Shown: positions 6,904 to 15,700, counted from the first letter of the stretch. The stretch is 64,000 bases of DNA from Mycobacterium sp. 236(2023) (GCF_029623955.1 NZ_JARSBP010000004.1:62001-126000); one strand, 5' to 3'. The notes: generated from the sequence alone by a model not told the origin. A program made the numbers and translations.

Positions 6904-7785
6904 ATGGCCGCAACGATCATCGACGGCACGCATGTCGCCGGCGCCATACTCGCCGCCACTCGCGCGCGAGCGGCGGCGTTCGAAGTCGAATCCGGACAAA
7001 AGCCATGTCTGGCAACAGTTCTGGTTGGTGACGATCCGGCCTCGCACACGTACGTGCGAATGAAGGTGAACCGGTGCCGTACCCATGGCCTCGACTCGCG
7101 ACGGTGCGACCTTCCCTCGTCGGTGACCACCGACGAGGTTGTTTCGTTGGTGCGTAGCCTGTCCACCGACGCCGGGGTGGACGGCATCCTGGTTCAGCAT
7201 CCGATGCCGGTGCAGGTCGACGAGCGTGCCGTTTTCGAGGCCATCGACCCTGCGAAGGATGTCGACGGGGTGACGATGGCGTCGTTCGCATCGATGGCCC
7301 TGGGAGGAATCGGCTTTCACCCGTGCACGCCGGCCGGGATCATGCATCTCCTCGGGGCCTACGCTGTCGACCCCGCCGGATTGCACGCCGTGGTGGTGGG
7401 GCGCAGCCCGATCCTGGGCAAGCCGGTGGGGATGCTGCTGCTTGCTCGCGACGCGACCGTCACCTATTGCCATTCGAAGACGGTCGATGTGGCGCGGGTC
7501 GTCGCGTCTGCGGATCTCGTGGTGGCCGCCGTGGGGAGCCCCGAGCGGATACGAGGCGAGTGGATCAAACCGGGGGCCGTGGTCATCGACGCCGGCTACA
7601 ACGCAGGCAACATCGGGGACGTGGAGTACGCCGCCGCGGCCGAACGAGCCGGGCTGATCACGCCGGTGCCCGGGGGAGTCGGCCCAACGACGATCGCGGT
7701 TCTGCTGGAGCAGACCGTCAGGGCAGCGACTTGTCGGGGGCTGGGTGTAGCGTCAGGTGTGTGGTCGAACATTTGTTCGAAGTAG
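6904..7785 (+). CDS. folD: Bifunctional methylenetetrahydrofolate dehydrogenase / cyclohydrolase FolD
   Basis: 293 residues. FolD interconverts 5,10-methylene-THF and 10-formyl-THF for purine and formyl-Met synthesis. Seen are SHTYVRMKVNRC (catalytic Tyr/Lys region), GILVQHPMP (family usually QLPLP), DVDGVT, the NADP Rossmann part VVVGRSPILGKPVGMLL and PVPGGVGPTT near the C-terminus. The QHP and GPTT variations mark it as divergent, perhaps a second FolD. ATG 6904 is chosen for the GAGGAG site inside the riboswitch hairpin. The 3' end overlaps the 13E12 HNH gene by 25 bp. Confidence 0.9.
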   Translation: MAATIIDGTHVAGAILAATRARAAAFEVESGQKPCLATVLVGDDPASHTYVRMKVNRCRTHGLDSRRCDLPSSVTTDEVVSLVRSLSTDAGVDGILVQHPMPVQVDERAVFEAIDPAKDVDGVTMASFASMALGGIGFHPCTPAGIMHLLGAYAVDPAGLHAVVVGRSPILGKPVGMLLLARDATVTYCHSKTVDVARVVASADLVVAAVGSPERIRGEWIKPGAVVIDAGYNAGNIGDVEYAAAAERAGLITPVPGGVGPTTIAVLLEQTVRAATCRGLGVASGVWSNICSK

Positions 7786-9044
7786 ATCCGGAGGCGTCCG
7801 AGAAGGAACTCCGGGTCCTCGTCGAGCACCTCGAGGAGCTGAAGTCGAAAGCTGCGGCCGCGCAGGCTCGAGCGACCGCGTTGTGGGCGGCCAAGCGTGC
7901 CGCGGCCGAGCAGGCTGCCGGGCTGGCCGCGAAGAGACGGGGGAAAGGGCTGGCGTCGGAGATTGCGTTGGCTCGCCATGACGCGCCGGTCAAGGGCAAC
8001 CAGCATCTCGGGTTCGCCAACGCGCTGGTCTACGAGATGCCGTACACGCTGGCGGCGTTGGAGGCCGGGGTGCTCTCGGAGTGCCGGGCCACGCTGATCG
8101 TGCGCGAGTCGGCTTGTTTGTCGCGGCAGGACCGCCAGCAGTTGGACACCGAACTCTGTGCGGACCCGGCCAGGTTGGTGGGGTGGGGTGACCGACGGGT
8201 CGCCGCCGAGGCCGCCAAGATCACCGCACGTTTGGATGCCGCGGCGGTGGTGGAACGCAACACCAAGGCGGTCAAAGACCGTCATGTCACCACTCGGCCT
8301 GCCCCCAACGGCATGGTGTACGTGACGTTCCTGATGCCGCTGGCTCAGGGCATCGGCATGTACGCCGCACTCAAACGCGGAGCCGACATGAACGGCGATG
8401 GCCGCTCGCAAGGCCAGTTCATGTGCGACACCGCCTATGAGCGGGTGACGGGCCGCAGCGCGACCGTACCGGTGGATGTGAGCCTGAACCTGGTGATGGC
8501 CGATACGACGCTGGCCGGTGATGACACCGAGCCGGCCTGGTTGGACGGCTACGGCCCGATCCCGGCCGGGTTCGCCTGCCAGCTCACCGGTGATGCGGTC
8601 GCCGACAAGGACGCCAAAGCGACGCTGCGCCGGCTCTACCGTCATCCCCGCAGCGGGCAGTTGGTGGCGATGGAGTCGCGGTCGCGGACCTTCCCGACAG
8701 GACTGGCCACGTTGATCAGGGTGCGGGACCGCACCTGCCGCACCCCCTACTGCAACGCCCCGATCCGCCACCTCGACCACGCCACCCCCGACCGCGGCGG
8801 CGGAAAGACCAGCGCGGTCAACGGACTCGGCGTCTGCGAGGCGTGCAATTACGCCAAAGAAGCACCCGGCTGGCGGGTGAGCACGAGTATGCGCGACGGC
8901 GCCCACCACGCCGAGTTCCTCACCCCGACCGGGGCCAGATACCACTCCCTGGCCCCGCCACTGCCCGGGGTGCCGGTACGCCAAAAGATCAGCCTCGTCG
9001 AAGGCCAACTCAGCATCGACCTCGTCACCTTCGAAGCCGCCTGA
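7761..9044 (+). CDS. 13E12-repeat family HNH endonuclease (DUF222)
   Basis: 427 residues. The N-terminal coiled region and DUF222 core (about 1-300) are followed by an HNH nuclease domain: CRTPYCNAPIRHLDH, GGKTSAVNGLGVCEACN, with zinc-type cysteine pairs and the catalytic His. This is the mycobacterial 13E12 (REP13E12) family, multi-copy in many genomes and linked to phage-like elements; the biological role is unproven. The start GTG 7761 lies in the last codons of folD. No terminal repeats or target duplication were seen around it, so it looks like a single gene and not an intact element. Confidence 0.85.
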   Translation: MVEHLFEVDPEASEKELRVLVEHLEELKSKAAAAQARATALWAAKRAAAEQAAGLAAKRRGKGLASEIALARHDAPVKGNQHLGFANALVYEMPYTLAALEAGVLSECRATLIVRESACLSRQDRQQLDTELCADPARLVGWGDRRVAAEAAKITARLDAAAVVERNTKAVKDRHVTTRPAPNGMVYVTFLMPLAQGIGMYAALKRGADMNGDGRSQGQFMCDTAYERVTGRSATVPVDVSLNLVMADTTLAGDDTEPAWLDGYGPIPAGFACQLTGDAVADKDAKATLRRLYRHPRSGQLVAMESRSRTFPTGLATLIRVRDRTCRTPYCNAPIRHLDHATPDRGGGKTSAVNGLGVCEACNYAKEAPGWRVSTSMRDGAHHAEFLTPTGARYHSLAPPLPGVPVRQKISLVEGQLSIDLVTFEAA

Positions 9045-9053
9045 GTCGAGGAA

Positions 9054-9488
9054 TTATGCGCCCGCAGGGATCTCGGCGAGCTGGGTGAGTCGCACGCTGT
9101 TGCCCGATGGGTCGCGGAATCCGCAGTCGATGCCGTAGGGCATCTCATGGGGTTCCTCGGTGAACTCGACGCCTCGCGCCTTGAGCTGCTCGTAGCTGGC
9201 TTGGCAGTCCTCGGTGGTGAGGAAGACGGTGCCGGCGAAACCCTTCGCGGTGAGATCGAGGACCTGCTTCTTGGTGGCCTCGTCCATAACGGGCTCGCCC
9301 GGCACCGCCATCAGGACGATGGAGACGTCGTCCTGGCCGGGAGGCCCGACGGTCAGCCAGCGGAAGATGCCGTCGACGTCGGGAAGCGAAACATCTTGGC
9401 GCACTTCCATACCGACCTTCTCGGTCCAGTACTTGCAGGCGACGTCCTGGTCGTGAACCCACAGATGGGCGCTTGCGATCTTGATCAT
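9054..9488 (-). CDS. VOC-superfamily (glyoxalase/bleomycin-resistance fold) protein
   Basis: 144 residues with two beta-alpha-beta-beta-beta modules: an N-terminal IASAHLWVHDQDVACKYWTEKVG and a C-terminal YGIDCGFRDPSGNSVRLTQ, the usual VOC metal-site ends. Members are glyoxalases, extradiol dioxygenases or binding proteins; the substrate is unknown. The ATG at 9488 lies 7 nt after TAGCGT (9496-9501), a possible own promoter. It is directly downstream of the AraC regulator (25-bp gap), a common regulator/VOC pairing. Confidence 0.82.
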   Translation of the reverse strand: MIKIASAHLWVHDQDVACKYWTEKVGMEVRQDVSLPDVDGIFRWLTVGPPGQDDVSIVLMAVPGEPVMDEATKKQVLDLTAKGFAGTVFLTTEDCQASYEQLKARGVEFTEEPHEMPYGIDCGFRDPSGNSVRLTQLAEIPAGA

Positions 9489-9513
9489 GCCGACGACGCT
9501 ACGGCCGTGACGG

Positions 9514-9930
9514 TCAGCCCGTCTTCTCCGCGTGTGCTGTCTTGCGGGTGTCGCGGGCCAGGATGCAGCTGGGGATACGGGCATACACCGCCGCGGGCGG
9601 CATCGATGCGCGGTAGGCGGCCGGCGGCATGCCGTACGTGCGGGCGAATGTGGTGGTGAACGAGCCAACGCTCTGCAGACCGACCATCACACAGATGTCG
9701 GCGACCGATCTGTCGGTGTGGCGCAACAGCGATGCGGCGCGCTCAAGCCTGCGGGTCTGCAGATATGCGCGCGGCGACTCACCGAAGGTTCGGGTGAACA
9801 TCCGGCTGAAGTGGGCCCGCGACAACCCCGCAGCCGCCGCGAGATCGTCGACCGTGATCGCCTCGGAATACCGCGCATCGACGAAGTCCTTGGCACGCAT
9901 CAGGTAGCGCGCGGGAGGGGCTTGCGCCAT
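9514..9930 (-). CDS. AraC-family transcriptional regulator (HTH-only, short)
   Basis: 138 residues. A single AraC double helix-turn-helix: DFVDARYSEAITVDDLAAAAGLSRAHFSRMF, then VADICVMVGLQSVGSFTTTFARTYGMPPAAYR. It has no ligand-binding domain, so it resembles MarA/SoxS-type short members. The C-terminal 30 residues are variable. The ATG at 9930 is preceded at 6 nt by CATACT (9937-9942), suggesting a leaderless transcript. It probably controls the VOC gene behind it. Confidence 0.85.
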   Translation of the reverse strand: MAQAPPARYLMRAKDFVDARYSEAITVDDLAAAAGLSRAHFSRMFTRTFGESPRAYLQTRRLERAASLLRHTDRSVADICVMVGLQSVGSFTTTFARTYGMPPAAYRASMPPAAVYARIPSCILARDTRKTAHAEKTG

Positions 9931-9991
9931 GGGCTCAGTATGGCCTGCGCAGACGCGCGGCGTTCATTACCTCAATCGGCATCCGAACCAT

Positions 9992-9997
9992 TACCGT
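9992..9997 (+). promoter_or_regulatory. Putative -10 element of rnpB
   Basis: TACCGT lies 6 nt before G10004, the first base of the P1 stem of RNase P RNA, the spacing expected for a transcription start there. A weak TTACCT at 9967-9972 is the only -35-like match. Confidence 0.4.
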
Positions 9998-10003
9998 GTT
10001 AGG

Positions 10004-10412
10004 GCGGATGAGCTGGCCGGGCGGCCGCGGCACCCAGTGTCGAGGAAAGTCCGGACTTCACAGAGCAGGGTGATTGCTAACGGCAATCCGAGGCGACTCG
10101 CGGGAAAGTGCCACAGAAAACAGACCGCCACCACGGAGTCTTCGGGCGAAGAGGTGGTAAGGGTGAAAAGGTGCGGTAAGAGCGCACCAGCATTCCGGGT
10201 GACCGGAGTGGCTAGGCAAACCCCACCCGAAGCAAGGCCAAGAAGGTCGCGACCTGGTCGCGGCTGCGCGAGCGTTCGAGGGCTGCTCGCCCGAGCTTGC
10301 GGGTAGGCCGCTTGAGGCACCCGGCGACGGTGTGTCCAGATGGATGGTCGCCGCCTTGCCGCCGGATACGGCGGCAAGGAACAGAATCCGGCTTACAGGC
10401 CAGCTCATCCGC
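10004..10412 (+). ncRNA. rnpB: RNase P RNA (bacterial type A)
   Basis: Catalytic RNA that matures tRNA 5' ends. The ends pair as P1 (GCGGATGAGCTGGCC with GGCCAGCTCATCCGC). The universally conserved P4 strand GAGGAAAGTCCGGACTTC (from about 10039) and the ACAGAAAACAGACCGCC block (about 10113) fix the plus orientation. GGTGAAAAGGTGCGGTAAGAG, the GGCAAACCCC segment and the final GAACAGAATCCGGCTTACAGGCC are also present. The length of about 409 nt is normal for actinobacteria. The convergent CYTH-CHAD gene ends 8 bp beyond it. Confidence 0.97.
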
Positions 10413-10420
10413 CCCCGGCG

Positions 10421-11953
10421 TCAGGACTTGACGGACTTGTCCAGCGCTTTGAGCGCGTCCTCGATCTGCTCCTCGCAGCGCGCGGCGAGGTCGTCCTCCA
10501 GCTGGTACAGCAGCCCGTAGGTGAACGTGTCCTCACCCGCAGTGTGCGCGACCTCGGCCTGACGGCTCAGGTGCGTGCGGCTGACCACACTGTCCTGGTG
10601 ATCGCCGAGCAGTGTCTGGATGACTTTCGCGCGGTCGGCCACTTTCGAATCACCGGTGGCGGCCGCCGTGTAGCGAAGAGCCTTGGCGCGCTTGCGGATC
10701 CGATGCAGGGCTTCGTTCGATTCGTCGGAATCGAGCTCCGGATCCTTCGCGGCGGCCCGCGCGGCTTTGGCGGCCTTGCGGACACGCTTGTACGCGGAGT
10801 CGATCGTCAGCTCGGCAGGCTCCTCGCCGGCGGCCGCCGCGGGGGGGGCGGTGGCGACCAGCGCTTCGAGTGCATCGAGCAGACGGAAGTAGCGCGGCGT
10901 GCGCATCGCCGTCAGCGATCGCCGCCATCCTGTCTGGTAGCGCCTCTTGGCGCCTTCGACAAGGCGTTCCCGCACAGGTCCACGCACGTTCGATTCGGGC
11001 AGCCCGTCGAGCGCGCGCTCGTAGCGCTCTGCCAGCACCTCGGCGTCACGAGCCACGCCCAGAACCCCGGCGAGCTCGCGCAACTCGTCCAGGATCCACT
11101 CGTGGTCGCCGATGTCGAACGAGCCTTCCGACGATTGCAGCAGGCTGCGGATCTTGCGTGTCGTCACCCGCATCTGGTGCACCGAATCCCAGACATCGGA
11201 CCGCACCGCGCGGTCCCACTCGATGAGTTCGGCGATGTTCTTCGCGACGGCGCGGCGGGCCGGATCGGTTGAAGCCGGAACGGGCTCGACGGCGCCCTCT
11301 TCGGAATCGTCCTCGGACTCCGGTTTGCTCGACGCGAGAACTCTCGCCAGCTTCGACCCGTGCCCGGCAGGCGCCGCACCGGCGTCCAGCAAACGATTGG
11401 TCAGCCGGTCGAAGGTCGCGGCGTCGGCGCCGGGCCGCAGCTCGAGTTCCCACTCCCGCCAATACAGCTCGTTACCTCCGATGGCGCTCGCCGTCACATG
11501 GTCGTCGCAGAACTCGGCCAGCGCCGAACCGTCCGGCGCGTACAGCAGTTCGACGATCCTCGTCGTGTCGATCCGTGCCACCGGGGCGACGGGGCGGTCA
11601 CGGACGATGGCCAGCACGACGTCGCGCAGGCTCTCCGGCACCTCGGGCTGTTCCCGGGATTCGTCATCGGAGAGCGGCGCGTGCACCTCGGTGCGGGTAT
11701 CGGCGCCCGCCGGCAACTTCAGATGCCATCCCGCATCGGTGCCGCCGGTGCGCCTGCGCAGCGTGATCTTGTTGCGCGCGAGGTCTCGGTCGGGCGTGTC
11801 GAAGTACACAGCTGACAGAGATTGTGATGGTGACCGCTCGACCCGGGCGACAGTGGAGAGTCCGTCGAAGGACGGAGAGACAGTCGACTCGACCACCTCA
11901 AACTTGCGCTCGGTCTCCGTGTAGCTGGAGGTTTCGGGCGATTTAGGGGCCAT
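10421..11953 (-). CDS. CYTH-CHAD domain protein (polyphosphate-associated)
   Basis: 510 residues. The N-terminal CYTH (triphosphate tunnel metalloenzyme) domain begins with the ExExK signature TETERKFEV, with further Arg/Lys/Glu tunnel strands (KITLRRR, GWHLKLP) to about residue 200. The C-terminal CHAD domain (about 230-510) has conserved His helices (VHQMRVTTRKIRS, LHRIRKRAKALRY) that bind polyphosphate. Proteins of this build hydrolyse inorganic triphosphate or bind polyP granules. The start ATG 11953 has an AAAGGTG ribosome site; a longer frame exists upstream but is unsupported. Confidence 0.88.
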   Translation of the reverse strand: MAPKSPETSSYTETERKFEVVESTVSPSFDGLSTVARVERSPSQSLSAVYFDTPDRDLARNKITLRRRTGGTDAGWHLKLPAGADTRTEVHAPLSDDESREQPEVPESLRDVVLAIVRDRPVAPVARIDTTRIVELLYAPDGSALAEFCDDHVTASAIGGNELYWREWELELRPGADAATFDRLTNRLLDAGAAPAGHGSKLARVLASSKPESEDDSEEGAVEPVPASTDPARRAVAKNIAELIEWDRAVRSDVWDSVHQMRVTTRKIRSLLQSSEGSFDIGDHEWILDELRELAGVLGVARDAEVLAERYERALDGLPESNVRGPVRERLVEGAKRRYQTGWRRSLTAMRTPRYFRLLDALEALVATAPPAAAAGEEPAELTIDSAYKRVRKAAKAARAAAKDPELDSDESNEALHRIRKRAKALRYTAAATGDSKVADRAKVIQTLLGDHQDSVVSRTHLSRQAEVAHTAGEDTFTYGLLYQLEDDLAARCEEQIEDALKALDKSVKS

Positions 11954-12103
11954 GGTCACCTTTGTTTTCGGCGTGGTTCGGGGACCATAGCCTGCCACAC
12001 AGAGATGAATCGGCCTGCCCGTCGGCTGCGCCGGCATTCAGCGCCTCGCCGGCGAAAAACGACTCGCGACCGCGTGGTTGCATGAATTTCTGCGATGTTC
12101 TCT

Positions 12104-12109
12104 TACAAT
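12104..12109 (+). promoter_or_regulatory. -10 element giving a leaderless acyl-AMP ligase mRNA
   Basis: TACAAT is followed by 6 nt and then ATG 12116, with no Shine-Dalgarno between them. Transcription would start on the A of the start codon. Confidence 0.55.
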
Positions 12110-12115
12110 TCTCTT

Positions 12116-13897
12116 ATGAGTCTAGGGATGGGGCTCGACGACTATCTCGACCGCGAAGGCGCCATAGCGATTCCGGCCGGCATCACGCTGACCTCATTCC
12201 TGGATCGCAATGCCGCCGAGCAGGGCGACGCACCGGCATACCGGTATCTGGATTTCGACCGTGATCGCACGGTCGAGCTCACGTGGACCCAGCTGTGGAC
12301 GAGGTTGAAGGCCGTCGGCGCCCGGTTGCAGCAGGTCACCCAACCAGGTGATCGCGTCGCAGTGCTCGCGCCGCAGGGCGTCGAATATGTCGTGGGATTC
12401 TTCGCCGCCATCCAGGCCGGCGCGATCGCGGTCCCGCTGTTCGCCCCCGAACTGCCGGGCCACGCCGAGCGGCTCGAGGCGGTGCTGTCCGACGCGCAGC
12501 CGACGGTGGTGCTGACGACCACATCGGCCGCCGAATCTGTCCGAACCTTCCTCAAAGAACTGCCGCGCGAGCGGCGCCCGCGCGTGCTCGCCGTGGACGC
12601 CGTCCCCGACTCGGTGGGCGCGGACTTCGAACCCGCGCCGTTGGACACCGACGACGTCGCCTACCTGCAGTACACCTCGGGATCGACACGCGCCCCCGCC
12701 GGCGTCGAGATCACCCACCGCTCGGCGTGTACCAACATCCTGCAGATGATCCTGTCCGTCGGACTGGATCCGGAGATCCGCAGCGTCAGCTGGCTGCCGT
12801 TGTTCCACGACATGGGCCTGCTGATGATCATGTTCCCGGCGATCGCCGGTCGGCACATCACCCTGATGTCACCCGTGGCCTTCGTGCGCCGTCCCTACCG
12901 GTGGATTCGTGAACTCGGCGCCTCGGACAGCCCGACGTTCGCGGCGGCGCCGAACTTCGCCTTCGCGCTGGCCGCCCAGCGCGGCTTGCCGCCCGCCGAC
13001 GAAACGCTCGACCTCAGCAACGTCGCCGGGCTCATCAACGGCTCGGAGCCGGTGAACATCGCCTCGGTGGAAGCCTTCAACGCCGCGTTCGCCCCGTACG
13101 GACTGGCACCCAACGTCATCAAGCCGTCCTACGGCATGGCCGAAGCCACGCTCTTCGTCTCGACCACCGACCGCGAGGCCGAGGCCGCGGCGGTCTACCT
13201 CGACCGCAAGCAGCTGACTGCCGGGCACGCCGTCCCCGTCGACGCAGACCATCCCGACGCGACCGTGCAGGTGTCCTGCGGCACCGTGGCGCGCAGCCAA
13301 TGGGCCATCATCGTCGATTCGGCAAGCGAGTCGGAACAGCCGGACGGCCGGGTGGGAGAGATCTGGCTGCACGGCGACAACATCGGCCGTGGCTACTGGG
13401 GCCGGCCCGACGAGACCGAGTTGACGTTCCACAACAAGCTGCAGTCCCGTCTGCTGCACGGCAGCCACGCCGAGGGTTCCGACGAGGGCGCATTCTGGTT
13501 GCGCACCGGCGACCTCGGTGTGTACCTCGACGGGCAGCTCTACATCACCGGCCGGATCAAAGACCTCATCATCGTGGACGGCCGCAACCACTATCCGCAG
13601 GACGTCGAGGCGACCGCGGCCGAGGCGTCGCCCTCGGTGCGGGCCGGATTCGTCGCCGCATTCTCGGTACCCGGAAACGGGCGCGAAGAGGTGGTCATCG
13701 TCGCCGAGCGCGCGCCCGGTTCCGGCCGCGCCGACGCCACGCCCATCCAGGAAGCCATCCGCGCCGAAGTGTCGCGGCGCCACGCGATTCCCGTCAAAGA
13801 GGTCAAACTCGTTGCGGCGGGCAAGATTCCGCGTACAAGTAGCGGCAAGCTGGCGCGCCGCGCGTGCCGGACGGGCTATCTCGAAGCAACTCTCTGA
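12116..13897 (+). CDS. Long-chain fatty-acyl-AMP ligase (FadD/FAAL family)
   Basis: 593 residues. An adenylate-forming enzyme activating fatty acids as acyl-AMP for PKS or acyltransferase use. The P-loop-like YLQYTSGSTRAPAGVEITH is at about 188-206, WLPLFHDMGLL follows, and the AMP motif FWLRTGDLGVYLDG (about 460) and hinge GRIKDLIIVDGRNHYPQD (about 478-495) are followed by a catalytic Lys in KIPRTSSGKLARR. The extra segment after the A8 region fits FAAL rather than CoA ligases. No PKS gene lies nearby, so the product is unknown. The start was chosen from the leaderless -10 at 12104-12109. Confidence 0.88.
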   Translation: MSLGMGLDDYLDREGAIAIPAGITLTSFLDRNAAEQGDAPAYRYLDFDRDRTVELTWTQLWTRLKAVGARLQQVTQPGDRVAVLAPQGVEYVVGFFAAIQAGAIAVPLFAPELPGHAERLEAVLSDAQPTVVLTTTSAAESVRTFLKELPRERRPRVLAVDAVPDSVGADFEPAPLDTDDVAYLQYTSGSTRAPAGVEITHRSACTNILQMILSVGLDPEIRSVSWLPLFHDMGLLMIMFPAIAGRHITLMSPVAFVRRPYRWIRELGASDSPTFAAAPNFAFALAAQRGLPPADETLDLSNVAGLINGSEPVNIASVEAFNAAFAPYGLAPNVIKPSYGMAEATLFVSTTDREAEAAAVYLDRKQLTAGHAVPVDADHPDATVQVSCGTVARSQWAIIVDSASESEQPDGRVGEIWLHGDNIGRGYWGRPDETELTFHNKLQSRLLHGSHAEGSDEGAFWLRTGDLGVYLDGQLYITGRIKDLIIVDGRNHYPQDVEATAAEASPSVRAGFVAAFSVPGNGREEVVIVAERAPGSGRADATPIQEAIRAEVSRRHAIPVKEVKLVAAGKIPRTSSGKLARRACRTGYLEATL

Positions 13898-13922
13898 ACC
13901 GGCGGGCGTTACAGTCCGGGGT

Positions 13923-14702
13923 GTGACTGACTACCAGACCATCACGCTCGATCAGACCGGTGCCGTCGCCCGGATCACCCTGAACCGGCCCGACGCCGCA
14001 AACGGCATGAACGGCACGATGACTCGGGAACTGGCCGACGCGGCCGCCCGCTGCGATACCCCGACCACCAAGGTCGTCGTCATCACCGGGTCCGGACGGT
14101 TCTTCTGCGCGGGCGGCGACCTCAAGGATTTCGCCGCCGCACCCAGCCGTAGCCGGCACATCAAAGGCGTCGCCGACGATCTGCACCGCGCCATCTCGAC
14201 GTTCGCGCGGATGGACGCCGTTACCATCACCGCCGTGAACGGCACCGCGGCAGGCGCCGGCTTCTCGCTCGCCGTCACCGGCGACCTGGTGCTCGCCGCC
14301 GCGTCCGCGTCTTTCACGATGGCCTACACCCGCGTGGGGCTCAGCCCGGACGGCAGTGCGTCCTACTACCTGCCGCGGCTCGTCGGCATCGCCAAGACGA
14401 AGGAGTTGATGCTGACCAACCGCGCCCTGTCGGCCGACGAAGCGTCGCAGTGGGGACTGGTCACCGAGGTCGTCGCCGACGACGAACTCGCCGCGCGCAC
14501 CGATCAGCTCGCCGCGACGATGGCCAAGACGTCCGCCGGATCGAACGGTGGCATCAAGGCGCTGCTGCTCGACACGTTCTCCAACGGCCTCGAACAACAG
14601 ATGGAACTCGAAGGCCGGCTCATCGCCCAGCGAGCCGAATCTGCCGACGGCCGTGAGGGAGTCGACGCGTTCCTCGCCAAACGCAAGCCGGAATTCCTCT
14701 AG
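13923..14702 (+). CDS. Enoyl-CoA hydratase/isomerase family protein
   Basis: 259-residue crotonase-fold protein. The oxyanion-hole segments are FFCAGGDLKDF (about 60-70) and NGTAAGAGFSLAVTGDLVLAA (about 104-124), and YTRVGLSPDGSASYYLPRLVG is at the active-site helix. The position normally occupied by the catalytic Glu pair reads SPDGS, so hydratase versus isomerase activity is uncertain. GTG 13923 is 7 nt after TACAGT (13910-13915). It sits 25 bp downstream of the acyl-AMP ligase and may act on the same acyl chains. The stop overlaps that of panB within a shared CTAG. Confidence 0.87.
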   Translation: MTDYQTITLDQTGAVARITLNRPDAANGMNGTMTRELADAAARCDTPTTKVVVITGSGRFFCAGGDLKDFAAAPSRSRHIKGVADDLHRAISTFARMDAVTITAVNGTAAGAGFSLAVTGDLVLAAASASFTMAYTRVGLSPDGSASYYLPRLVGIAKTKELMLTNRALSADEASQWGLVTEVVADDELAARTDQLAATMAKTSAGSNGGIKALLLDTFSNGLEQQMELEGRLIAQRAESADGREGVDAFLAKRKPEFL

Positions 14703-15541
14703 AAGGAGTGCTCCTCGGCGGGGAAGGTGCCCGTCGCGACTTCCTGCGCGTAGTCGGTCGCGGCACGGCGCAGTTCATCCCCGACGGCACCGAACCGCTT
14801 GACGAACTTCGCGGTCCTGCCGTTGGTCATGCCTGCCATATCCTGCCAAACCAGAACCTGCGCATCGCAGTTCGGTCCCGCGCCGATACCGACGGTCGGG
14901 ATCGTCAGCTTGCCGGTGATCTGCGTGGCGAGCTCGGCCGGAACCATCTCCATCACGACGGCGAAGGCCCCCGCTTCCTGGACGGCGATCGCGTCGTGGA
15001 TGGTCTGCTCGGCGGCGTCGCCGCGGCCCTGCACGCGGAAACCGCCGAGGCCGTTGACGCTCTGCGGGGTGAAGCCGATGTGGGCCATGACCGGGATGCC
15101 GGCCGCACTGACCGCCGCGATCTGATCGGCGACGCGCTCACCGCCTTCGAGTTTCACCGCGTGCGCGCCCGTCTCCTTGAGCATGCGCGTGGCCGTGGCC
15201 AACGCCTGCTGCGGACCGGCCTCGTAGCTGCCGAACGGGAGGTCGGCGACGACGAGTGCGTGCGGCGCGCCGCGGACGACGCCGCGAACCAGTGGGATCA
15301 GCTCGTCGATGGTCACGGGAACCGTCGTGTCGTAGCCGTAGACGACATTGGCGGCCGAATCGCCGACCAGCAGCACCGGGATCTGCGCCTCGTCGAACAC
15401 CGCGGCGGTCGAATAGTCGTAGGCGGTCAACATGGCCCACTTGTGGCCTTCGGACTTCCACTTGTGAAGGTGGTGGGTGCGCACTTTCTGGCGCGGCTTG
15501 GAGGTCTCGACGACAGCACCATAAACGGACTGCTCAGACAT
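14699..15541 (-). CDS. panB: 3-methyl-2-oxobutanoate hydroxymethyltransferase PanB
   Basis: 280 residues. Transfers a hydroxymethyl group from methylene-THF to 2-oxoisovalerate, the first step of pantothenate and CoA synthesis. Family blocks include MLTAYDYSTAAVFDEA, LLVGDSAANVVYGYDTT (metal Asp), HAVKLEGG, MAHIGFTPQSVN and the catalytic-Glu block VMEMVPAELA. The start chosen is the second of two adjacent ATGs, downstream of GAGGGG and matching the MSEQ start of the family. It diverges from the WS/DGAT gene. Confidence 0.96.
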   Translation of the reverse strand: MSEQSVYGAVVETSKPRQKVRTHHLHKWKSEGHKWAMLTAYDYSTAAVFDEAQIPVLLVGDSAANVVYGYDTTVPVTIDELIPLVRGVVRGAPHALVVADLPFGSYEAGPQQALATATRMLKETGAHAVKLEGGERVADQIAAVSAAGIPVMAHIGFTPQSVNGLGGFRVQGRGDAAEQTIHDAIAVQEAGAFAVVMEMVPAELATQITGKLTIPTVGIGAGPNCDAQVLVWQDMAGMTNGRTAKFVKRFGAVGDELRRAATDYAQEVATGTFPAEEHSF

Positions 15542-15688
15542 CATTGTCCCCTCATCGGGTTTGGTCGTTGTGAATCCTCGAGGCCGAAATCGGTCCCCGG
15601 GTTCGCTGACACAACAAGTGTGCCACCACGTCACCAGAAGTTGAACAGCGCGTTAAGTGGATTTCCTCACACCCGATTCTTCCGGGCA

Positions 15689-15694
15689 TACGAT
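15689..15694 (+). promoter_or_regulatory. -10 element for leaderless WS/DGAT transcript
   Basis: TACGAT followed by 6 nt and ATG 15701; no ribosome-binding site is present. It lies in the 159-bp panB/WS-DGAT divergent interval, which otherwise shows no feature beyond the panB ribosome site. Confidence 0.5.
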
Positions 15695-15700
15695 CGGCGC

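Noticed and set aside
7761..9044. 13E12 HNH gene as part of a prophage or inserted element
   Set aside because: No integrase, terminal repeats, att sites or target duplication around it.
9929..10377. Short open frames across rnpB on both strands
   Set aside because: RNase P RNA structure accounts for this interval completely.
14708..15700. Long open frame extending the WS/DGAT gene upstream, antisense to panB
   Set aside because: High-GC frame-openness; the WS/DGAT start is fixed by MQRLSGLDASF and its -10 element, and panB on the other strand is clear.
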